From Kiloniellaceae bacterium (lineage in GTDB: Bacteria; Pseudomonadota; Alphaproteobacteria; Kiloniellales; J153): a stretch of 64,000 nt of DNA. Location: contig JAJFGJ010000003.1 in the NCBI GenBank assembly GCA_021776175.1, forward strand, positions 251,159 through 315,158, in the 5' to 3' direction. Below the pieces are notes generated by a model. The model was not told where the DNA came from and did not search any database. It worked only from the letters and a program-made list of their open reading frames with translations. Each line of letters begins with the position of its first letter. Within the stretch, counting starts at the first letter, position 1. A program made the translations under genes and the position numbers. Shown here in pieces: positions 7,416-15,283 of the stretch.

Positions 7416-10400
7416 ATGGCGAAGTTAAGGCTCCTTGGCGGCTTTACGCTGGAGCATCCGGAGCGGGGCCCGGTCGAGGTCGCGACGGGAAAAGGCCGGG
7501 CGCTCCTGGCTTACTTGGCATGCGCCAAGGGAAACACCGCGTCACGCGAAAGCTTGGCGTTGCTTTTGTGGAGCGATAGCGACAGCCGGAAATCGAGACA
7601 AAATCTGCGCCAGGTTCTGTTCAAGCTGTCGCGCACCTTGGCCGGGCACGATCTTCCGATCGTTCTCATCGGCGCCCAGACCGTTGCCTTGCGTACCGGC
7701 GACCTGTGGGTCGACACCTGGGAATTGGATTCGCTGACCAGTTCGGATTCCTTGCCGGCATTGGGAGAACTTGAATCGTTCTATCAGGGTGAATTTCTCC
7801 AGGGGATGGCCCTTGACGCACCCGTTTTCGCGGACTGGTTGGCGGAAATGCGGGCGCACCATCAGAACCGCGCCTTGAATTGCTTACATACCTTGTTGGA
7901 AATCAGGCGCGAGGCGGGGCATCTTAACGCCGCCATCGCGGCCGGACTTCGCGCCTTGGAGATCGACTCCTCCCAGGAGCAGATTCACCGGGCCCTGATG
8001 GAACTATATCTCGCGAGCGGAAAACGCGGCGCGGCGCTAAATCAATACCGGACATGCCGATCCGTCTTACTCCGGGACCTCGATGTGGTTCCCGACGAAA
8101 CGACAGAGGAGCTGTACCGCCGAATTCGCGATTGCAAAGCGGATTCGCGCCCACGCCATCAAGGCAGTCCCGGGGTTATCCGATCCGAACCGGCCGGCGG
8201 TCCCATGGAGAACCCCGCGCCGGCAACCTTCGAACCGCCAAACGGGCGGGGCGGCGAAATAAAGGCACTGCACGATGCCTTGACCGAGGCGTGCAGCCAC
8301 GGCGCCCGGTTATTTGCTCTGAACGGCGAAGCAGGCATTGGCAAGACCCACCTTCTCGATACCTTTACCAAGCACTTGGCGGGGCAGGGGTGTCATGTCC
8401 GCACGGTGACCGCGCGCCAGGCGGAGAGGCGGCTGTCCTTGGGATTATGGCGCCAGGTCTTGGAAATTCTGCCGCCGCCGCGGCGTTCGATTTTCCCGCC
8501 CGGCCAGGACGGATTGAGGGAAGTTCCGATGCCTTATGGCGTGCGGCACGAGGACGCCGCCGGTTCACCGCCGCCGCATGCGCAGGGGGATGGATTGTTC
8601 GACGCCGCTCTCGAGGGTCTGAAAGCGGCTGCGGCGCAAGGTCCGGTCGTATTGATCCTGGAGGATATACAGTGGGCCGACGCCGAAAGCTTGCGCCGCC
8701 TGGGCCGGGCCGTTCATAGCCTTCGCCATGCGCCTGTGCTTTTCGTGACCGCCGCGCGCTTATGGCCGGAAATGGCTCCGGCCCGGTTCGCGCCGGTCAT
8801 GGAAGATCTCGAAAGGGCGGGCCTGATCCGGCATTGCGATCTTGGCCCCTTGTCCTTCAACGATTCGATGACGCTGCTTAAAGCGGCCATGGCGGCGCGC
8901 GGGCAATCGAATCTTGAAGCCCGTCAAAGGAAACAGTTGTGGAAATACGCCGAGGGAAACCCGGAGATACTGGTGGCGGGCTTGGTGCCGTCCGCCCGGC
9001 GCGACACTCTCCAGCTGCCCCGCAATTTGCGCCTCAGCGCCCGGCACACCATGGATCGTATGCCTTCCAGCGCGAAAATCCTGATTCAGATTGCATGCTT
9101 GGCGCACGGCCTATTCGGGCCTTCCATTTTCGCGCGCGCGGCTGGACTGGAAGTGCGAAAGGTGGCCGCGACACTGGAACAGCTGGCATCGGGAAAATTG
9201 CTTCGCCAGACCGGCGGCAATTTCTCGATCGCGCGCGCATGGTTCCGCAAGGCGGTTTACGACGATTTGCCGCAAGGCCAGCACCGGGCCATGCATGGTG
9301 CGATTGCCTCGGCAATTCGTGCGGTCGAGGCCCCGGACCTGGAGTCCCACTACGACGCTCTGGCCTACCATTGCCGGGCGGCGGGCGAGAACCTGGCGGC
9401 CGCGGATTATCGGTTGCGTGCCTTAGAGCTATCGCTCGCTCGCGGTGCGCGGCGCGGAGTTTCGAAGGCTCTGAAGAATTTGGCGCGATGCATGCCGGAG
9501 CGGCCTCGAGATCCGAAAATGAACGCCGTCTTCTGGCGCGCCGGATTCCTGCGCGCCGCCATTGCCGATGCCGATGCCGACCCGGCGGCGACCCTGCTTC
9601 ATCTCCGCGCGCTTGAGAAGCGGGGGCCGCGTGACGATGATCCGCGCGCGGCCGTCGCTTTATCCTATGCCTTATCGCGTGCATGTTGTGTGGCGGGCGA
9701 CGGTGACGAAGGGCTGCGCTACGCACGCAGGACCCTGCACCTTTCGGCCGGGCAAAGCGGCACCGAAGGCCCATGGAAGCTACCCGAGCGGCTTTTGTTT
9801 AGATGTTATCTCCATGCGCCGGCGGCGGCCGGGGTCATTTCAGGACTCAAGGCCAGAGCCCAACAGGCGCGTGTAAAAAATGCCTGGACCTCGGTTGGCG
9901 AGATCGTGACGGCCCAGGCCATGATGGAAGGCATGGCCGGCCGATTCGCGGCGATGAGAGACTCCTTCGAAATCGCGCGGGAAGCTGTCGCGCGGCGGCC
10001 GGAACCGTGGGCGCAGGCGTCCTATCTGCAAATAGACGGCATGGCGCGGAACTGGACCGGCGGCGGCTTGAAGGCAATCGCGGATCTTGGCAAGGCGCTG
10101 GCCTTGACCGGCGCCGGGGGCGACTTGATCAGATCCTGCGTTAATCGCGGTCTTCGGGGCCAAGCCTATATCGCCCACGGTTTTCTCGAGGAAGCCAAGA
10201 GCGACTTAGAGCAAGCGATCGACGAGGCAACAGCCTTGGGACCCATTCCGTATCTACCGCTCTTTTATTGTTGGCTCGCCGAGGTCAGTGGGCGAAGCGG
10301 CCGCCACGGCGACGCCATCGAGCAGGCGCGCCACGCCTGGCGCTTGTCATACGGGCAGGGGCAAAGTTGGACCCGGGCGACGATTCTGCGTGCCTTGGCG

Positions 10401-10673
10401 CGTGGATTCGCGCATGCGCGCCGGCCTAACATCGCCGCCGCGGAAAGGGTTGTGCGAGAAGCGATCGCCACCCATAGATCCATGGGCATCCGTGTCGGAC
10501 TCGCGAACTCCTACGTGGCCCACGCGGAGATTCGGCGTGCCGCGGGAGACCCGGCGGGCTCTCAAGCCCTGTTCCGGCAAGCGCGGGATCTGCGCCGCAG
10601 CATCGGAATAAAGGCCACCGCGATAGAGAGCCGGGGGCGTATCGGCGTAAACGCCGGGGGCGTATCGGCGTAA
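7416..10673 (+). CDS. BTAD/SARP-like regulator with AAA ATPase and TPR-like C-terminus
   Basis: A 1085-residue protein (1111 if the start at 7338, overlapping the previous gene, is used). Order of parts: OmpR-like winged-helix DNA-binding region (LRLLGGFTLE and GKGRALLAYLA, residues 1-95); BTAD helical domain (to about 230, ending RDLDVVPDETTEELYRRI); ATPase with Walker A GEAGIGKTHL (near residue 303) and Walker B VVLILEDIQWAD (near 410); and a long TPR-like helical region. This is the layout of large SARP/MalT-like transcription activators. Target genes are unknown; it lies upstream of galE and the Tad locus and just after a receiver gene. The last residues are encoded by a 23-bp tandem repeat. 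Confidence 0.8.
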   Translation: MAKLRLLGGFTLEHPERGPVEVATGKGRALLAYLACAKGNTASRESLALLLWSDSDSRKSRQNLRQVLFKLSRTLAGHDLPIVLIGAQTVALRTGDLWVDTWELDSLTSSDSLPALGELESFYQGEFLQGMALDAPVFADWLAEMRAHHQNRALNCLHTLLEIRREAGHLNAAIAAGLRALEIDSSQEQIHRALMELYLASGKRGAALNQYRTCRSVLLRDLDVVPDETTEELYRRIRDCKADSRPRHQGSPGVIRSEPAGGPMENPAPATFEPPNGRGGEIKALHDALTEACSHGARLFALNGEAGIGKTHLLDTFTKHLAGQGCHVRTVTARQAERRLSLGLWRQVLEILPPPRRSIFPPGQDGLREVPMPYGVRHEDAAGSPPPHAQGDGLFDAALEGLKAAAAQGPVVLILEDIQWADAESLRRLGRAVHSLRHAPVLFVTAARLWPEMAPARFAPVMEDLERAGLIRHCDLGPLSFNDSMTLLKAAMAARGQSNLEARQRKQLWKYAEGNPEILVAGLVPSARRDTLQLPRNLRLSARHTMDRMPSSAKILIQIACLAHGLFGPSIFARAAGLEVRKVAATLEQLASGKLLRQTGGNFSIARAWFRKAVYDDLPQGQHRAMHGAIASAIRAVEAPDLESHYDALAYHCRAAGENLAAADYRLRALELSLARGARRGVSKALKNLARCMPERPRDPKMNAVFWRAGFLRAAIADADADPAATLLHLRALEKRGPRDDDPRAAVALSYALSRACCVAGDGDEGLRYARRTLHLSAGQSGTEGPWKLPERLLFRCYLHAPAAAGVISGLKARAQQARVKNAWTSVGEIVTAQAMMEGMAGRFAAMRDSFEIAREAVARRPEPWAQASYLQIDGMARNWTGGGLKAIADLGKALALTGAGGDLIRSCVNRGLRGQAYIAHGFLEEAKSDLEQAIDEATALGPIPYLPLFYCWLAEVSGRSGRHGDAIEQARHAWRLSYGQGQSWTRATILRALARGFAHARRPNIAAAERVVREAIATHRSMGIRVGLANSYVAHAEIRRAAGDPAGSQALFRQARDLRRSIGIKATAIESRGRIGVNAGGVSA

Positions 10674-10688
10674 ACGCCGGGGGCGGGC
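10633..10688. repeat. 23-bp tandem repeat, about 2.4 copies
   Basis: Two full copies and a diverged third partial copy of a 23-base unit beginning gccgggggcgtatcggcg lie across the end of the BTAD gene. The stop codon falls within the second copy, so the repeat encodes the last residues of the protein (GRIGVNAGGVSA). Each unit contains a short self-complementary ggcgtaaacgcc part. Confidence 0.8.
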
Positions 10689-10704
10689 CAGCGTAACTAG
10701 AGTA

Positions 10705-10725
10705 CGATCCGATCATATCGGATCG
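10705..10725. terminator. Perfect 9-bp palindrome between convergent genes
   Basis: The sequence cgatccgat-cat-atcggatcg forms a perfect 9-bp stem with a 3-base loop, between the end of the BTAD gene (plus) and the end of galE (minus). There is no T-run, so it is at best a bidirectional terminator or an mRNA 3'-end stabiliser. Confidence 0.45.
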
Positions 10726-10739
10726 CTTATCACCCTCGA

Positions 10740-11735
10740 CTACGGTCCCTTGGTCTGGCTTTGCCGCCAATGCCAGGCATCGGCAACCTGAGTGTCCAAC
10801 TCCGCACGTTGCGGGCGCCAGCCGAGCAGGCGCCGTGCGGTCGAGGCATCCGCGACCAGGCAGGCGGGATCGCCCGCGCGCCGGGGCCCGGTCTTGACCG
10901 GGAACGAGCGGCCCGAGACACGCTGCACCGTCTCGATCACCTCGCGGACCGAGAATCCCCGCTGATTGCCCAAATTGAGCACGGCGGTCCGGCCGCCCCC
11001 TAAAAGATGGCGCAGGGCCAGCACGTGGGCGTCGGCCAAGTCAGCGACGTGAATGTAGTCTCGCACACCGGTCCCATCCGGCGTATCGAAATCGTCGCCG
11101 AAAATTTCCATGTCATCCCGCAAGCCCAGCGCGGTCTGGATGGCGGTCTCGATCAGGTGGGTTGGATTGGCCGAGCGCTGGCCCGTGCGCCCCTGCGGGT
11201 CCGCGCCGGCGACATTGAAGTACCGCAGGGCGACGTAGTGGAAATCGTGCGCGGCGGCGGTGTCGCGAAGAACCCATTCCGTCATCAGCTTCGAGGTGCC
11301 GTAGGGATTGATCGGTTCGGTCGGCGTATCCTCGGGCACGGGAACGATATCGGGAATGCCGTATACGGCGGCGGTTGAGGAGAAGATGAAATGCCGCACC
11401 TCCGCTTCGACACAGGCTTGGATCAAGTTACGGCTGACACCCGTGTTGTTGCGGTAATATTTTAACGGGTCGGCGACCGATTCCGGCACCACGATGCTAC
11501 CGGCGAAATGCACCACGGCACCGATACGGTGCTCTCGTATGGCCGCGGTCACGAGGTCGGTATCGCCGGCGTCGCCGGTCACGAAGGGAACCTCGCTCGG
11601 TACCGCTTCGCGCCGGCCGGTGGACAGATCGTCCAGAACCACGACCGGATGTCCGGCCGCGCCGAAGGCGTGGACGGCGTGACTGCCGATGTAACCGGCT
11701 CCGCCGGTAATCAGGACAGGAATGTGCTCGCTCAT
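10740..11735 (-). CDS. galE: UDP-glucose 4-epimerase
   Basis: A 331-residue short-chain dehydrogenase-type epimerase that interconverts UDP-glucose and UDP-galactose in the cytoplasm, feeding surface polysaccharide synthesis. The NAD-binding motif is TGGAGYIGSH near the N-terminus. SSTAAVYG and the catalytic YGTSK (Tyr-x-x-x-Lys) are present, as are ALRYFNVAGADP and the late GDPACLVAD segment, all GalE hallmarks. ATG at 11735 gives the usual length; an upstream extension lacks family similarity. It stands alone between the BTAD gene and the divergent Tad locus. Confidence 0.92.
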   Translation of the reverse strand: MSEHIPVLITGGAGYIGSHAVHAFGAAGHPVVVLDDLSTGRREAVPSEVPFVTGDAGDTDLVTAAIREHRIGAVVHFAGSIVVPESVADPLKYYRNNTGVSRNLIQACVEAEVRHFIFSSTAAVYGIPDIVPVPEDTPTEPINPYGTSKLMTEWVLRDTAAAHDFHYVALRYFNVAGADPQGRTGQRSANPTHLIETAIQTALGLRDDMEIFGDDFDTPDGTGVRDYIHVADLADAHVLALRHLLGGGRTAVLNLGNQRGFSVREVIETVQRVSGRSFPVKTGPRRAGDPACLVADASTARRLLGWRPQRAELDTQVADAWHWRQSQTKGP

Positions 11736-12272
11736 GGTCCGCCTATCCTGGTGCAGAAATATGGGTCCCGGAATAAGGGCCGGACTATCCCACCTAGGCG
11801 GGCCAGCATAGAAACAGGCTGGAGCAAGCGGATCAAGGCCGGCAGCCTCCCGGGACAACCAAGGGTGCAGGAAAGCAGATCGCGGTTAATCCCATATTAC
11901 GATGCGCGGGCCGTGCGCCGGTCTCGCGTGGCGGCATCCTAAGTGTCCACAGGCCTAGAAGACTCAAAAGATTATATGGCGCTATGAGGATACATTGATC
12001 CGCATCGAGAAGAAAAATGACCTCGCGGGCGATGCTTGCGTTATCGGGCGTCCCGCCGGGTCATGAAGCGCTGAAGGCTCCGCGCTCAAGCGGTAACGCT
12101 GGGATAACGCCACTAACCTTATGAATCTCACAATAGCCGGTTTTCGGGCTGGGTTTGGGGGGGCTGGGTACCGGCCCAGCCAGAAGGCGCTGGAACCACG
12201 GTGAAACATGCACGATGCCTGGCGGCGTGCCGGGCCCGTGTAAACGGGACAGGGCAACAGGGGTAAGGATCA
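11736..12272. promoter_or_regulatory. Intergenic region upstream of galE and flp
   Basis: These 537 bases between divergent galE and flp hold no convincing gene. They must contain the galE promoter and the promoter and leader for the Tad locus. A hairpin at 12162-12181 (ggctggg/cccagcc) lies about 90 bases before flp. A moderately AT-rich stretch around 11955-12000 is a candidate promoter position, but no clear hexamer pair is visible. Confidence 0.45.
12162..12181 (+). other. Hairpin in the flp leader
   Basis: ggctggg-taccgg-cccagcc forms a perfect 7-bp GC-rich stem with a 6-base loop, preceded by a G-run. It lies in the likely 5' leader of the Tad mRNA and could affect flp transcript stability or early termination. 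Its function is not known. Confidence 0.4.
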
Positions 12273-12473
12273 ATGACGAAACTCGGAAAATTTCTGCGCC
12301 GCATACTGGGGGACAACCGGGGCATTTCCTCGGTTGAATATGCGCTGCTGCTCGCGGTGATAGGCAGCGGCATCGTGTTGGCGGCAGGGGCGCTCAGTAC
12401 TTCGATTTCTAACGAGATGACCCAATCCGCGAACTGCATCAATGGCACCAGCGCCGATTGCGCGCAGCAATAG
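12273..12473 (+). CDS. flp: Flp/Fap-type pilin
   Basis: A 66-residue Flp prepilin. After a basic leader comes the processing motif G-ISSVEYALLLAVIG (Gly before the cleavage, Glu and Tyr at +5/+6 of the mature protein), then a hydrophobic helix and a short tail with two cysteines. It is the major subunit of the thin Tad adhesion pilus. AAGGAT lies just upstream of the ATG as ribosome-binding site. It is the first gene of the Tad locus; a 67-base gap separates it from cpaB. Confidence 0.93.
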   Translation: MTKLGKFLRRILGDNRGISSVEYALLLAVIGSGIVLAAGALSTSISNEMTQSANCINGTSADCAQQ

Positions 12474-12540
12474 ACCGTGGGGGCTGACCCGGCGCCTCTA
12501 GCGTGCCGCGGTTAAGCCGACACGGGTTGGATGTTCCAAG

Positions 12541-13530
12541 ATGCAACCGCGCTCTCTCGTCTCTCTTGCCGTGGCTTTGGTCCTGGCCGGGGTATCTGTC
12601 GCCCTGGCCCATGCCTGGCTGACCTCGGTTCAGGTCCGGCAGCCGTCCGCCGCGTTATCCGGGCCGTCTAGCGGTCCCGAGGCGGTCCAGGTCGTGGTCG
12701 CCGCGCGGCCCTTGCGCTATGGCGACAAGCTGCGGCCGGAGGATATCAAGCTCGCGGCCTGGCCCAAGGCGTCGGTGCCACCCGGTGCCTTGCACAGGCT
12801 TGAGCCTTTGTCCGGCAAGCCAGGAGATCCCGCCCCCATCGTGATGCGCCCGGTCGAGACCAATGAGCCGGTGCTGACGAGCAAGATCACGGGCTTTGGC
12901 GCGCCGGCACGTCTAGCCGCCACCATCGCGCCCGGCATGCGCGCGACGACCGTCGGTATGAGCGGCGCGCAGGACATGGCGGCCCTGATTGGTCCTGGCG
13001 ACAGGGTCGATGTCCTGATCGCGCGCGACGTGCCGTCTGGCGGCAAAGACCGAGTTCTGCTCTCCGACATCTTGCTGCGCGGCATTCGGGTTCTGGGCCT
13101 GGATCAAGATGCGGGCGGACCTTCTTCGTCAAAACGGCCGGCGCGGTCAGTGACCCTTGAGGTTTCGGTCGAGGACGCGCAGAAGCTCGCGCTCGCGCAA
13201 AAGATCGGCACCTTGTCCTTGGCTCTGCGGGGCGTGATGGGAGGGGAGGCGGGCGCGGGCCGCCAGATATCGTCCCGCGATTTGCCGGCTGGACTCGTGA
13301 CCAAGGCCAGTTGGGATCGGAAATCGCCGCCCAAGCCGCTGCCCAAGGTAAACGTGGCGGGAATTCTGGCCACCCCGGCGACGGAAATATCCGGGGCCGC
13401 GGTTAGGGTGTTCCGGGGCTTGGAGGAGACAAGCTACAGGGTCAGGCTGGAAGGGCGGCGCGGCACGATGCACGCGATCGATGCGGCCAAGTCGCGCCGG
13501 AGTGGCGGCGCGCTGGAGTGGCCGAAATGA
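12541..13530 (+). CDS. cpaB: Flp pilus assembly protein CpaB/RcpC
   Basis: A 329-residue protein with an N-terminal membrane anchor (residues 6-26) and an SAF domain (VVVAARPLRYGDKL, EDIKLAAWP, about residues 57-125). The RcpC/CpaB domain follows (ISGRDVDVLIARDV-like region, MRATTVGMSG). CpaB is a periplasmic protein that helps the secretin assemble in Tad pilus machines. Its stop overlaps the cpaC start by 4 bases (ATGA). The C-terminus is basic with a Gly/Arg-rich end. Confidence 0.9.
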   Translation: MQPRSLVSLAVALVLAGVSVALAHAWLTSVQVRQPSAALSGPSSGPEAVQVVVAARPLRYGDKLRPEDIKLAAWPKASVPPGALHRLEPLSGKPGDPAPIVMRPVETNEPVLTSKITGFGAPARLAATIAPGMRATTVGMSGAQDMAALIGPGDRVDVLIARDVPSGGKDRVLLSDILLRGIRVLGLDQDAGGPSSSKRPARSVTLEVSVEDAQKLALAQKIGTLSLALRGVMGGEAGAGRQISSRDLPAGLVTKASWDRKSPPKPLPKVNVAGILATPATEISGAAVRVFRGLEETSYRVRLEGRRGTMHAIDAAKSRRSGGALEWPK

Positions 13531-14969
13531 AGCCGCGTCTATCCCCAGGATGGCGGCGCGTTATTGGCGGGGCCGCGCTTTGGTTGGCTCTGGCCGGCGC
13601 GGCCTCTCTCGTCAATGCGGCGACTGTTTTGCTTAGCGATGACGGCATGCACGCGGGCGAGTTGAGCGTTCCGATAGATAAGTCGCAAATTCTTCGTGTC
13701 GATGTGCCCTTCGCGGATCTTCTGATCGGCAACGCCGATATCGCCGACGTCATGGCCTTGAGCGACCGTTCGATCTACGTGTTGGGCAAGACGGCCGGCT
13801 CGACCAGCCTGATGATCTATGACCGCGATAAATCCCTGCTCGCCGCGATGGATGTCGTGGTCGGCCCGGATGTCGAGGGCCTGAACGCCAAAATGCGCCT
13901 CTTGGTGCCCGGCGAGGAGATCGAGGTCCTCGCCTTGAACGGTTCTCTCGTGCTCAGCGGCTCGGTTTCCAGCGCCGGGCGCATGGCGAAAATTATCTCG
14001 CTCGCCGAACGCTTCGCGCCCGGGCATGTCCTTAGTTTTCTTTCCGTGCGCGGTAGCCAGCAGGTCATGCTGAAGGTGCGTTTTGTCGAAGTGTCGCGCA
14101 GCGCGCTCAAGCGTCTCGGCCTCAACTTCGATATTTTCAATGGCGATTTCAGTTTCTCCTCGGGCGATGCTTTCGGTGGGAACCCGGCCGGGCTGGGCGG
14201 CGGCGGGGGCGCGAACATCGCGGCCGAAACCTTTGGCGCCGGGCTGTTCTCGGGCACCTTCGGCGCCGCCAGTCTGCGCCTGCTGTTCGAGGCTCTCGAA
14301 TCCAAGGGCATGGCCAAGACCCTGGCCGAACCGACTCTGATCGCCTTGTCCGGCGACACCGCCAGCTTTCTCGCCGGCGGCGAATTCCCCATCGAAGTCG
14401 CGCAGAGCGGCGCGTCCGCGACCGGCGATGCGGCGATCACCGTCGAGTTCAAGGAATTTGGGATCTCGCTCTCCTTCACGCCGACCGTTTTGGATGACGG
14501 CCTGATCAACATGGTGGTGAATCCCGAGGTCAGCGCTCTCGATTTTTCGGTTTCCGTGAACGGCACGCCGGGTCTGACGACACGCCGGGCGACAACCACG
14601 GTCGAATTGCGCGATGGCCAGACCTTCGCCATCGCCGGGCTGCTGCAAGAAGATTTCCGCGACGCGGTCCGCCAGGTGCCCCTGCTGGGCGACGTTCCCA
14701 TTTTGGGCAGTCTGTTTCGCAGCAGCGAGTATCAGCGCAACGAAAGCGAGTTGGTCATCGTTGTGGAGCCGCACCTGGTGCGTCCGGCCCCGGCCGGCGC
14801 GCTCGCCACCCCGGCGGACAATCTGATTCCGCCGGGTGAGCTGGATCTCTGGCTCCATGGCCTCACCGAGGCGCCTGAATCGGGCACGGTGCCGGAGAAA
14901 CCGGGCGAGGCCTTGAGCGCCGCCGAATTAGGCGGGCCGCCGGGTGCCTACGGGCACATTCTAAAATGA
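13527..14969 (+). CDS. cpaC: Tad pilus secretin CpaC/RcpA
   Basis: A 480-residue outer-membrane secretin of the Tad pilus. There is a signal peptide (about residues 10-32). The N-terminal pilotin/BON-like part (FADLLIGNADIADVMAL and GSTSLMIYD) is followed by the secretin domain with VPLLGDVPILGSLF and ELVIVVEPHLVRP. A Gly-rich loop lies near residues 210-235. ATG at 13527 overlaps the cpaB stop and is preferred over a GTG three codons earlier. It overlaps the next small lipoprotein gene by 4 bases. Confidence 0.92.
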   Translation: MKPRLSPGWRRVIGGAALWLALAGAASLVNAATVLLSDDGMHAGELSVPIDKSQILRVDVPFADLLIGNADIADVMALSDRSIYVLGKTAGSTSLMIYDRDKSLLAAMDVVVGPDVEGLNAKMRLLVPGEEIEVLALNGSLVLSGSVSSAGRMAKIISLAERFAPGHVLSFLSVRGSQQVMLKVRFVEVSRSALKRLGLNFDIFNGDFSFSSGDAFGGNPAGLGGGGGANIAAETFGAGLFSGTFGAASLRLLFEALESKGMAKTLAEPTLIALSGDTASFLAGGEFPIEVAQSGASATGDAAITVEFKEFGISLSFTPTVLDDGLINMVVNPEVSALDFSVSVNGTPGLTTRRATTTVELRDGQTFAIAGLLQEDFRDAVRQVPLLGDVPILGSLFRSSEYQRNESELVIVVEPHLVRPAPAGALATPADNLIPPGELDLWLHGLTEAPESGTVPEKPGEALSAAELGGPPGAYGHILK

Positions 14970-15283
14970 GACGGATCGCGGAATCGCCATGGCGGGTTGG
15001 GGCCGCCGCGCTCGCCATCGTGGGGCTCGCATCCTGCGCGCCGCTCATCTTGGAAAACGGCGCTCGAGAATCGCCCACCGCCGGCAACCTGGGCAGGGAT
15101 TTCGGCAACGCCGCCGCGCACAACGCGGCCCAGCACATCGTCGACCCGGTGCCCCCAAACGTTTTGGCGGGCGCCCCGGCATTCGATGGCGCGCGGGCGG
15201 CGGCCGCGTATCGGCGCTATCGCACCGGCACGGTCATCGCCCCGGATGCGGTCGAGACCACGGATTTCGGGACGGACCGGTAG
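14966..15283 (+). CDS. Small Tad-locus lipoprotein (CpaD/RcpB position)
   Basis: A 105-residue putative lipoprotein. The signal sequence ends at LASCAPL (lipobox LASC, near residue 24). The mature part contains NAAAHNAAQHIVDPVPP and a RAAAAYRRYRTGTVIAPD segment, seen in small proteins next to cpaC in other alphaproteobacterial Tad loci. It is much shorter than a typical CpaD (about 200 residues) but has a similar place in the operon. It probably helps the secretin at the outer membrane. The start overlaps the cpaC stop (ATGA), and its TAG overlaps the next GTG start by 1 base. Confidence 0.7.
   Translation: MRRIAESPWRVGAAALAIVGLASCAPLILENGARESPTAGNLGRDFGNAAAHNAAQHIVDPVPPNVLAGAPAFDGARAAAAYRRYRTGTVIAPDAVETTDFGTDR

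Noticed and set aside
10633..10688. Possible CRISPR-like repeat
   Set aside because: Units are directly adjacent with no spacers, fewer than three copies, and overlap a coding end; it is a simple tandem repeat.
13539..14858. Long open frame on the minus strand (439 codons) inside cpaC
   Set aside because: It lies exactly opposite a clear secretin gene, has no recognisable domain, and shows the Arg/Gly/His-rich composition of a high-GC shadow frame.
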